Assembly: GCF_009720655.1 (NCBI RefSeq) | Contig: NZ_WNKS01000025.1 | Span: 1-55,023 of the forward strand | DNA: 55,023 bases | From: Rhodoblastus acidophilus | Lineage (GTDB): Bacteria > Pseudomonadota > Alphaproteobacteria > Rhizobiales > Beijerinckiaceae | Direction of reading: 5' to 3' | Part shown: positions 14,238-20,764 of the stretch, in pieces | Layout: each line of letters opens with the position of its first letter | How positions within the stretch are numbered: the first letter of the stretch is position 1 | Program-made: the position numbers and the translations under genes | Notes under the pieces: generated by a model | What the model was told of the DNA's origin: nothing | What the model saw: only the letters and a program-made list of their open reading frames with translations | Databases searched by the model: none

Positions 14238-14843
14238 ATGGCGGGAGCGTTCGGCAATGCGAAAACGCGAGAGGACCATCCGTCCTATCGCATCTTGACG
14301 GAGGCGATCGCGAAAGGACTGAGCGCCGCGCAGGTTGCGGTGACGACCGATCTCGGCTCGCGCAATGCGGTGCTGGGGCTGGCGTGGCGGCTGGGGCTGC
14401 GGTTCAAGGGCGCGCGGGGCGGCGACACGCGATCGAACGCGTCGGAGAAAAAAAGGAATGAGGCGGCGTCGCGACTTCCGCCGCCTCCCAAAGCGGACGC
14501 GCGCGCGCCTTCAGCGCTTCCGCAGGTTGCCGGGACGGAGGGCGCACAGTCTGCTCGCTCGCCCTCCGCCCCGGCGATTGATCTGGCGGTCGGCGAGGTC
14601 GCACTTCCCGAGAGTGGGCGCGTGCAGATCGCGCATCTCACCGAACGCATGTGCAAATGGCCGATCGGTCATCCGGGCGCCGAGGATTTTCATTTTTGCG
14701 GCGCCGGCAAGCCGATCGATGGCGGCCCTTATTGCGCGCACCACATGGGGCTCGCTTATGAGTCGCGGGAAACGCGGCAGCGGCGCGACAATTGGCACAT
14801 GCGCGGCGTCGTGCGGTTTTCCGAACTGCGGGCGCCGGCGTGA
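14238..14843 (+). CDS. GcrA-like cell-cycle regulator, 201 aa
   Basis: GcrA is an alphaproteobacterial sigma70 cofactor that acts at promoters with CcrM-methylated GAnTC sites. Residues ~24-58 match its N-terminal HTH core (GLSAAQVAVTTDLGSRNAVL, then GLAWRLGL). Residues ~134-170 match its C-terminal sigma-interacting region (LTERMCKWPIGHPG, FHFCG, YCAHH). The opening segment differs from chromosomal GcrA: the usual first tryptophan region is absent and replaced by FGNAKTREDHPSY. The middle ~60 residues are a Pro/Ala linker. It ends with TGATG onto the next gene. It could redirect host sigma70 to phage promoters or interfere with host GcrA. Confidence 0.82.
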   Translation: MAGAFGNAKTREDHPSYRILTEAIAKGLSAAQVAVTTDLGSRNAVLGLAWRLGLRFKGARGGDTRSNASEKKRNEAASRLPPPPKADARAPSALPQVAGTEGAQSARSPSAPAIDLAVGEVALPESGRVQIAHLTERMCKWPIGHPGAEDFHFCGAGKPIDGGPYCAHHMGLAYESRETRQRRDNWHMRGVVRFSELRAPA

Positions 14844-15178
14844 TGTCCGAGCTTCCCGCGCGCCGGCCGGCGCTGACTTTTGAGTTTTTCGCCGATCCGG
14901 CGACCTCGTCGCATCCCGCCGTCGCGACGGTGGGGTTTCTGGCTGATGGCCGACCCGGCGAGATTTTCATCAATGCGGTGAAGCGCGACCAGTTCATGGA
15001 TCATTTGATCCGCGACACTGGCGTGCTGCTGTCCTACGCACTGCAATTGGGCTGCGATTTCGACCGGCTGCGCGCCGGCGTCACCCGCGACGCCTGCGGC
15101 AAGGCCCAGGGGATCGCCGGGGCCGCGCTCGATGCGCTTGCCGGAATGCTGGAGTCGGGCGATGGCGCGGCGGCCTGA
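14843..15178 (+). CDS. TSCPD-domain protein, 111 aa
   Basis: Residues ~30-100 (GRPGEIFINAVKRDQFMDHL, VLLSYALQLGCDFDRLRAGV, GAALDAL) follow the TSCPD domain found at the end of B12-dependent ribonucleotide reductases and as stand-alone phage proteins. Its role may be to bind or modulate ribonucleotide reductase, but for free-standing forms this is uncertain. Start overlaps the gcrA-like stop (TGATG). Confidence 0.65.
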   Translation: MSELPARRPALTFEFFADPATSSHPAVATVGFLADGRPGEIFINAVKRDQFMDHLIRDTGVLLSYALQLGCDFDRLRAGVTRDACGKAQGIAGAALDALAGMLESGDGAAA

Positions 15179-15365
15179 TCCGAAAGCCGAGGCGGAGGCG
15201 CGCGCCAAGGGGTTGCGCGACTGGTTCGCGGAATACGACCGGCGGCGCTGCGCTTGCGGGGCGAAGTTTCCGCCGTTTGGAATCGGCAAGAGCTATTTTT
15301 GCGGGCGGTGTTGGCCGTCCGCGTCGTCTGGAGGTCAGGGCCATGTGGATCGATCTGCGGGGTAA
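15162..15365 (+). CDS. small zinc-ribbon protein, 67 aa
   Basis: The N-terminal helix is charged (DPKAEAEARAKGLRDWFAEY), followed by CACGAKFPPF and YFCGRC, a CxC...CxxC zinc site. GGAG lies 8 bases upstream, inside the previous gene. The last residues overlap the next gene. Function unknown. Confidence 0.55.
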   Translation: MARRPDPKAEAEARAKGLRDWFAEYDRRRCACGAKFPPFGIGKSYFCGRCWPSASSGGQGHVDRSAG

Positions 15366-15612
15366 TCCGGTCAAGGATCGCTGTTCTGACGGCGTGCTGA
15401 AACTGTTCGCGCAGATCGGGCGGTTCACGCCCGCGCGCAAAATGGCGCTGGTGGCGGCGGTGAAGAACGGCCACGCGACGCTTGGCGACGTGCTGAAGTT
15501 CTATCGCATTTCCGAAGACGAATGGCTGGCCTGGTCGCGCGACGCGAACGGAGGCCGCGATTGCATGCGGGTGTCGCGGCGCAGCCCGTTGGCGCTTGAC
15601 CGGGTGGCGTGA
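15343..15612 (+). CDS. SciP-like (DUF1153) CtrA-inhibitor homologue, 89 aa
   Basis: Residues ~28-75 match the DUF1153/SciP core: PARKMALVAAVKNGHATLGD, then FYRISEDEWLAWSRD and a later MRVSR. In Caulobacter SciP is ~90 residues and blocks CtrA-dependent transcription. The size agrees. GGAGG lies 8 bases before the ATG. It is 0.5 kb downstream of the gcrA-like gene in the same operon, so the phage carries homologues of two master cell-cycle regulators. Binding to CtrA is inferred from family only; residues outside the HTH core differ. Confidence 0.72.
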   Translation: MWIDLRGNPVKDRCSDGVLKLFAQIGRFTPARKMALVAAVKNGHATLGDVLKFYRISEDEWLAWSRDANGGRDCMRVSRRSPLALDRVA

Positions 15613-15842
15613 TGAGTGACGCTGGCGCAGTGACGGCCGACCCGCGCGAGATAGACCTAGCCAACCGACGCGCTGTGCTTGAACTGCTGCTGAAATTCCC
15701 CGGCATCACCAATCGCGAGATAGGCCTGCGCCTCAGTTTGAGCGAGATGGCCGTTGGACGCCACGTCGGGAAGATTAGGGGTGAATGGATGACCAATGCG
15801 CAGAAAGGCGTGGCGCGGCCGAAGCGCCGGAAGGTGGCGTGA
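15612..15842 (+). CDS. small winged-helix DNA-binding protein, 76 aa
   Basis: The pattern NRRAVLELLLKFPGITNREI, GLRLSLSEMAVGRHVGKIRG is a MarR/LexA-like winged HTH with a basic tail (RPKRRKVA). Start shares a base with the previous stop (TGATG). It is the last regulator before the replication gene and probably controls phage transcription; its target is unknown. Confidence 0.62.
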   Translation: MSDAGAVTADPREIDLANRRAVLELLLKFPGITNREIGLRLSLSEMAVGRHVGKIRGEWMTNAQKGVARPKRRKVA

Positions 15843-15877
15843 TGAGCTTCTCGCCGCAGGTCGAGTCCTGGATCTGA
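15842..15877 (+). CDS. mini-ORF, 11 aa, probable gene remnant
   Basis: The ATG at 15842 is coupled to the previous stop (TGATG) and encodes only MSFSPQVESWI. The next 60 bases before the primase gene look non-coding. The tidy coupling suggests it is the start of a gene later cut short. It could also be a translated leader. Confidence 0.3.
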   Translation: MSFSPQVESWI

Positions 15878-15937
15878 CTTTTTGTTCGCGTGCGTTTTCC
15901 CACCAACCAAGAAGAAGAGCATTGAGAGCGCGGCAAA

Positions 15938-18631
15938 ATGAGCGAGCCAGCACGGACATTTTCGCCTCTGGAGGCCGCACTCGATTATGCCGCGCGCGGA
16001 TGGGCGGTTTTCCCTTGCTCGCCTTCGCCCGACAAGGGCGTCGGGAAAATGCCGCTCACGCCCAAAGAGTCCGTACCCGGAGCTAAGGATGGCGGCTTCT
16101 ACCTCGCGACCTGCGACGCTGAGCAAATTCGCGCCTGGTGGCGACAGTGGCCGCGCGCGCTGATCGGCGTGCGCACCGATGCGCGCGCCGGCTTCGTTGT
16201 CGATCTCGATCCGCGCGACGTTTCGGCCGAAGACATGCTGGCGGCGCTGGAGGAATTTTGCGGCGGCTTTCCTGAGGGCATGGCGATCAGCCGAACGCAA
16301 TCGGGCGGACTGCATTTGTGGTTTCGTTCTCCCGTCGATATCGAGATGCGCAATCGCGCCAACCTGTTCAAGAAATGCGATGACGCGCCCGAGGCGATCC
16401 GTGCGCATGTCGACGTGCGCGGTCCTTATGGCTATGTGATCGCGCCTCCCTCGGTCATGCTCAATGGGCGCAGTTATGAATGGCTGACGCCGCCATCGGG
16501 TCTGCTGCCCGAAGCGCCAGCGCGGCTCGTCGATCTGATAATGGAACGTGGGGAGTTCGAGCAGAGGCTAGCTCCTCGAGTCGATGTGGCCAAGAGGGCG
16601 TCCGCAGAGGCTTCCGCCGTCGATGACGCGCGGCGCAAATACGCGCTTGCGGCGCTTGACGCCGAATGCCGCATCCTGTCCAGCACGCCCCCAGGCGAAC
16701 GCAGCGACACCGCCAACATTTGCGCGATCAAGATTGGCCATTTGGTCGGCGCTGGCATTTTGTCGCGCTCGGTGGCGCTGGCGGCGCTCGTTGACGCGTG
16801 CATGGCGTGGGGCATCAAGGGCAACGATAAGGCGGTGCGGCCTGGCGGGACCATCGAACGCGGCCTGAAATTCGGCGAATCCGAACCCGCCGACCTTTCG
16901 CAGATCGGGACGCGCGCGCGGGAGCGTTCGAATGTTGTGCCATTCGCCGCACGAGCTGCGCCTCCCGATGACGGGTACATCCCGCCAGGCGAACCCATCG
17001 CCCCGCGCTCCTCTGAACCCGGACCCTTTGTTGGCGCGCCTGAAGAACCCTCCCAAACGGGAGGCGACGACGGCGGGCCTGCCCAGGGGGGTGGGGGAAG
17101 CGGCGTCGTCTCTGACGACAGCTCACTTGATCGCCGCTGCGCCTTTCTGCCGATGACCGATCTTGGCAATGCGGAGCGTTTTTTCGCGCGCCATGACGGG
17201 AAGGTTTTGTGGTGCGAAAAGCTGGGCTGGCTGATCTGGGACGGGCGGCGTTTTGCGCGGGATGGCGCCAATGACGCCGTGATGTCGGCCGTGCAAGCGA
17301 CGGTGCGTGCGATCCAGAATGAAGCCAAGGCCATTCGCGGCACTGACGACGATTATGAGATTGTCGATGATCGCGGGAAAGTTACGCTGTTTTCTGCCAA
17401 GGTCTCGAAGTGGGGTCGCGCCTCGGAAAGCAACAACCGGATATCCGCGATCGGAAAATTGGCTGCGGCGAAATTCGCCGTTGGCCCTGAGGAGCTCGAC
17501 CGCGACCATTATGCGATCAATGTGCTTAATGGGACGCTGCGCGTCAGCAAGGATTTCGAGGGTTATGTGCGCCTCGATCCTCACGCCCCGAAAGACCGGA
17601 TCACCAAACTAGCGCGCGTGAATTATAATCCAGATGCGGAAGCGCCGAACTATCGCGCTTTCCTGGATCAAGTGCAGCCGCCGGAGGCGGACGGTTCCCG
17701 CCCGGCGCAACGTTTCCTCGCACAATGGGCTGGCCTTGGCCTGACCGGCGACACGTCGGAACAGCGGCTGACCTTCCACTATGGCAAGGGGCGGAACGGC
17801 AAGGGTGTTTGGACCAAGTGCCTGCTGCATATCGGCGGCGACTACGCCGACACCATCCCCATCGAAAGCTTTCTCGATTCCGGCCGCGCGCGAGCTGGCG
17901 GCCAGGCTACGCCTGATCTCGCCAAGCTGCCGGGCGTGCGGCTGCTGACGACATCTGAGCCCAAAAAGGGCGCGACGCTCGATGAGGGGCTGGTCAAACT
18001 TTTTACCGGTGAAGATAGGATCGACGCGCGCCACCTCAACAAGGAATTCTTCTCGTTTCGCCCGCAGGCCAAGCTGACCATGCAGGGGAACTACCGGCCA
18101 AAAATCAGCGGCACGGATGAGGGCATTTGGCAACGTATGATCCTCGTGCCCTGGCCGATCACAATCGCGCCGGCCAAGCAGGACAGAGGTCTCGACAAGA
18201 AGCTCTATCAGGAGGCCTCGGGCATCTTCAATTGGTGCCTCGACGGGCTGCGCGATTGGCTCGATCACGGCCTGCTGCTGCCGGAAACGGTGAAGTCCGC
18301 GACGGCGGATTACAGGGCGGACAGTGACCCGCTTGGGCGCTTCCTGGAGGTCTGCACAAAGCCCGATCTCGGCAAGCGCGTCCAGGCGGTGGAAATGCAT
18401 CGGCTGTTCTGCGCCTGGGCGAAAGCCAACGGCGAGGCTGAGTGGACGATGAAGGGGTTGGGCATGGCCCTCACCGAACGCGGCATTCCGAAAAAGAAGG
18501 CGTCTGAAATCTGGTGGCTTGATTTGTCGCTGACCAAGGGCGTCAGCGACTTCGTCAATGAGCATGGGCGCGCCTGGACGAACGAAGAACGCGAGCGCGG
18601 ATTTGGCGATGATGAGGAGCGTGATCCGTGA
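15938..18631 (+). CDS. primase-polymerase / SF3 helicase replication protein, 897 aa
   Basis: Replication initiator-type enzyme. Residues ~10-190 are a primase/polymerase (prim-pol) domain: GWAVFPCSP, the metal-binding pair Asp89/Asp91 in VVDLDPR, and His126 in SGGLHLWF. A long Pro/Gly-rich linker follows at ~340-390. The second half is a D5/P4-type superfamily 3 helicase with Walker A GKGRNGKG at ~616-623, the downstream TTSEPKKGATLDEG and KLTMQGNYRPKISGTDEG segments, and a winged-helix end. The domain order equals that of large phage primase-helicases. An iteron array starts 6 bases after its stop. Confidence 0.92.
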   Translation: MSEPARTFSPLEAALDYAARGWAVFPCSPSPDKGVGKMPLTPKESVPGAKDGGFYLATCDAEQIRAWWRQWPRALIGVRTDARAGFVVDLDPRDVSAEDMLAALEEFCGGFPEGMAISRTQSGGLHLWFRSPVDIEMRNRANLFKKCDDAPEAIRAHVDVRGPYGYVIAPPSVMLNGRSYEWLTPPSGLLPEAPARLVDLIMERGEFEQRLAPRVDVAKRASAEASAVDDARRKYALAALDAECRILSSTPPGERSDTANICAIKIGHLVGAGILSRSVALAALVDACMAWGIKGNDKAVRPGGTIERGLKFGESEPADLSQIGTRARERSNVVPFAARAAPPDDGYIPPGEPIAPRSSEPGPFVGAPEEPSQTGGDDGGPAQGGGGSGVVSDDSSLDRRCAFLPMTDLGNAERFFARHDGKVLWCEKLGWLIWDGRRFARDGANDAVMSAVQATVRAIQNEAKAIRGTDDDYEIVDDRGKVTLFSAKVSKWGRASESNNRISAIGKLAAAKFAVGPEELDRDHYAINVLNGTLRVSKDFEGYVRLDPHAPKDRITKLARVNYNPDAEAPNYRAFLDQVQPPEADGSRPAQRFLAQWAGLGLTGDTSEQRLTFHYGKGRNGKGVWTKCLLHIGGDYADTIPIESFLDSGRARAGGQATPDLAKLPGVRLLTTSEPKKGATLDEGLVKLFTGEDRIDARHLNKEFFSFRPQAKLTMQGNYRPKISGTDEGIWQRMILVPWPITIAPAKQDRGLDKKLYQEASGIFNWCLDGLRDWLDHGLLLPETVKSATADYRADSDPLGRFLEVCTKPDLGKRVQAVEMHRLFCAWAKANGEAEWTMKGLGMALTERGIPKKKASEIWWLDLSLTKGVSDFVNEHGRAWTNEERERGFGDDEERDP

Positions 18632-18636
18632 TGCAA

Positions 18637-18889
18637 TCCTCCCATCCTCCCGTTTTTTGTCAAATCCTCCCGCTCGTAAGCTGCTGTAAAAGCTGGCTTT
18701 GGGAGGATTTGGGAGGATAGGGAGGTTTTCGCGGGCTTCGGCCTCATATGTGTGTGCGCGCGCTCGCGCAGGAAAAAATAGAATTTCATATGCAAAAACC
18801 CTCCCTATCCTCCCAAATCCTCCCAAATGGTTTTTATTCAAAGACTTATGGACGGGAGGTTTTTGAGAATTCCGGGAGGGACGGGAGGA
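18637..18889. repeat. alternating iteron array, probable replication origin
   Basis: Twelve CCTCCC/GGGAGG elements lie in four triplets of alternating strand: TCCTCCC at 18637, 18645, 18665; GGGAGG at 18701, 18711, 18720; CCTCCC at 18800, 18808, 18818; GGGAGG at 18854, 18874, 18883. The inner triplets form a near-perfect 28-base inverted repeat, and the outer triplets mirror each other, so the ~250 bases are one large dyad. The centre (about 18770-18798) is AT-rich. Repeats flanking an AT-rich core right after a primase-helicase gene fit an origin. Confidence 0.65.
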
Positions 18890-18924
18890 TGGCCGTTTTT
18901 GCGTGTTCTGCGAGGGGTGAGGGG

Positions 18925-19542
18925 ATGATGGATCGGCAATTTTGGGGCGTGGCGGCGGTGAAGCAAGGCGTGAAAGCGCTGGGCGAACGGCGGGAATTTG
19001 CCTTTGGGGCGCGGATGCTGCCGGAGCCGGCGTGCAATGCGGCGGCGCGCGAGGCGCTCGAAGCTGCGGGATTTGATGTGTTCGCGCCGTCGATCGTCGA
19101 ACAGCGGTGGCGGACCTCGCGCGCGGGCAAGCAGGAGAAGGCCAAGGCGGCCGCGTTTCCTTTGTTCCCGGGCTATCTTTTTTTCGGCTGGAACGATTTT
19201 GACCAATGGAGCGCCGCGCCGCATGTGCGTGGCGTGGTCGATGTGCTGCGCGATGGCGATCGGTTTTCGCCGCCGGCGTTGATCCCGCGCTGGAAGATGA
19301 TCATGCTGATGGCGGCGGGCGCGATGATTGACGCCGCCGCGCTCGTCAAGGCTGAGCCAGGGCTCGATGTCGGCGCTGGCGTCGAGATCAAATCCGGGCC
19401 GTTTGCCGGAATGATGGCGCACATCACAAACTTCGACGGCAAGAAACGCATGCGCGCGTTCCTGGATTTGGACGCTCTGGGCGGGCGTCAGCAGTTCGAA
19501 TTGAAAGTGGATGTGTCTGAACTGACGCGTATGACGGCTTGA
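18925..19542 (+). CDS. NusG-like transcription elongation factor, 205 aa
   Basis: Residues ~3-115 fit the NusG/RfaH NGN domain (FWGVAAVKQG, then ALEAAGFDVFAPSIVEQRW, FPLFPGYLFFGW, HVRGVVDVLRDGD). Residues ~150-190 contain a KOW-type motif (VGAGVEIKSGPFAGMMAHIT). Phage and operon-specific NusG paralogues bind RNA polymerase and help it read through terminators. It is the last gene before the late operon and could be the late antiterminator. ATG 18925 follows GAGGGGTGAGGGG; ATG 18928 is equally possible. The longer upstream frame runs through the origin repeats and is rejected. Confidence 0.78.
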   Translation: MMDRQFWGVAAVKQGVKALGERREFAFGARMLPEPACNAAAREALEAAGFDVFAPSIVEQRWRTSRAGKQEKAKAAAFPLFPGYLFFGWNDFDQWSAAPHVRGVVDVLRDGDRFSPPALIPRWKMIMLMAAGAMIDAAALVKAEPGLDVGAGVEIKSGPFAGMMAHITNFDGKKRMRAFLDLDALGGRQQFELKVDVSELTRMTA

Positions 19543-19775
19543 CGAATCAAATCAAATCACGGCTGTTTATGCGCCAGTCGCGTGCGGACCGGCCAACGAA
19601 CCGGTCCAGATCGCGGGTATGCGGCCCAAGGCCGCCCCAGGCAGCGTGAGACACTGGCCCGTCGAGGGCAAAAAGAGCGCCAGACAGCGCCGACGTCCTC
19701 GAAAGCAAACCGGATGATATCCGGTCCGAGTGCGCAAGCGCGGCAAGAAAATCCTCTCTTCAACGGCGTGTATCG
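19543..19775. other. intergenic stretch, possible small ORF
   Basis: No convincing gene. A GTG-started frame at 19582-19782 encodes a basic, low-complexity 66-residue product ending PLFNGVYRC whose stop overlaps the next ATG region. It could be real but lacks a ribosome-binding site and any recognisable pattern. Confidence 0.3.
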
Positions 19776-19883
19776 ATGCTGATCCGTATCGGTCTGATCC
19801 TGCTTCTGGTCAGCATGGCGCTGTCGGGCCGCGCCTTGGTGTCCGAACGCCGCTGCGGCGGGTCGCGCGTATGCCGGCGATAG
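19776..19883 (+). CDS. small membrane-anchor peptide, 35 aa
   Basis: Reads MLIRIGLILLLVSMALSGRA then a basic Cys-containing tail (SERRCGGSRVCRR). One hydrophobic helix, or an uncleaved signal. It overlaps the next small ORF by 13 bases in another frame. No clear ribosome-binding site. Lies in the gap between early and late operons. Confidence 0.35.
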   Translation: MLIRIGLILLLVSMALSGRALVSERRCGGSRVCRR

Positions 19884-19993
19884 ACGCCGCCGACGCGCTG
19901 GCGTTGGCGCTGTGGCTGGCGTCATGGGGTATGGCTGCGGCGTGGGTGACAAGCCCGTGGTGGCTGCTCTGGGGCATTGGTCGCCGCGCGTGA
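19871..19993 (+). CDS. small membrane protein, 40 aa
   Basis: Reads MPAIDAADALALALWLASWG, then a Trp-rich second half (WVTSPWWLLWGIGRRA). One predicted membrane helix with a basic end. Translation would have to be coupled to the preceding 35-aa ORF, as no ribosome-binding site is seen. Confidence 0.4.
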   Translation: MPAIDAADALALALWLASWGMAAAWVTSPWWLLWGIGRRA

Positions 19994-20028
19994 CCGCAGC
20001 CCCTCCCTCCGCCGCGCGGTCGCCCTAC

Positions 20029-20054
20029 CCCGTGAAACATCCCCGTTTCACGGG
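20029..20054 (+). terminator. strong hairpin between early and late regions
   Basis: CCCGTGAAAC (20029-20038) and GTTTCACGGG (20045-20054) form a perfect 10-bp stem with a 6-base loop. The sequence after it is only mildly T-rich, so it may be a weak or factor-dependent terminator. Its place just after the NusG-like gene and before the late genes suits a control point for antitermination. Confidence 0.5.
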
Positions 20055-20108
20055 TCCTTCCGCCGCTTAAAATCGCACGCGGCAGGAAAATGGCCCGGCG
20101 TGTTTCCA

Positions 20109-20177
20109 GTTAGGCAATGGAAAAATCAGGGCTAATAGGGGCTAACGGTGCTAACGGCTGCTACTAACACGCCTAAC
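20109..20177. repeat. CTAAC repeat cluster before terminase
   Basis: Five direct CTAAY copies at 20132, 20142, 20151, 20164 and 20173 and one inverted GTTAG at 20109, just upstream of the terminase small-subunit start. Small terminase subunits often bind repeats near or inside their own gene, so this is a candidate packaging (cos/pac) recognition site. It could also be an operator. Confidence 0.45.
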
Positions 20178-20192
20178 ACTCCTCGCGCTGTG

Positions 20193-20759
20193 ATGTGGTC
20201 TATCGCTCAGATCGCGGCGCGTGACGGCGTTTCGAAGCCCACCGTTTCAATTCGGGTCAAGCGGTTCGTAGAGCAGCACGATTTGGCTGTTGAGCGCGAC
20301 GCGCGGGGCAATGTGGTGGCTGTGAACGTCGCCCAGTATGATGCGCTGCGCGGTCGGTTCGATGATCCATCGAAGGCGCAACAGCCAAAGCCGCAGGAGC
20401 GCACAGAGCTTCCCAAGGACGGAGAGTCCTATGACGAGGCGCTGCGGCAGAAGACTTGGCTGGAGACCGAGCGGCGCCGGATTGATCTGGAAACGATCAA
20501 GGGCAAGCTCGTCGACACTCAGGCGGTAGCCGAAGGGTATGACCGCGCGGCGACCGTGATTCTGGACGTGCTGGGGCGGTTGGAAGAGCAAGCCGACGAT
20601 CTGGCGGCGATTGTCGCCAAGGATGGCGTGCGAGGCCTCGCGCCGGTTCTGAAGAGGGTGGCGGCGGAATTCTCCGCTGAAATGGTGCGCGCCTTGAAGA
20701 CCGAAGCCAACAATCTGCGCGCGTCCATTGTCGAGGACGCGCCCTCCAAGACGCAATAA
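20193..20759 (+). CDS. terminase small subunit (Nu1-like), 188 aa
   Basis: Recognises phage DNA for packaging. The N-terminus is a winged HTH (WSIAQIAARDGVSKPTVSIR) and the rest is a long helical region (LRQKTWLETERRRIDLETIK) that would contact the large subunit, the layout of lambda gpNu1-type subunits. It sits 5 bases before the large subunit gene. I chose ATG 20193; a GTG at 20148 would add 15 residues read from the CTAAC repeats. Confidence 0.75.
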   Translation: MWSIAQIAARDGVSKPTVSIRVKRFVEQHDLAVERDARGNVVAVNVAQYDALRGRFDDPSKAQQPKPQERTELPKDGESYDEALRQKTWLETERRRIDLETIKGKLVDTQAVAEGYDRAATVILDVLGRLEEQADDLAAIVAKDGVRGLAPVLKRVAAEFSAEMVRALKTEANNLRASIVEDAPSKTQ

Positions 20760-20764
20760 ACGAC

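Noticed and set aside
18748-18924. N-terminal extension of the NusG-like gene to 18748
   Set aside because: The extension reads through the origin repeats; a start with GAGGGG upstream at 18925 gives a normal NusG N-terminus.
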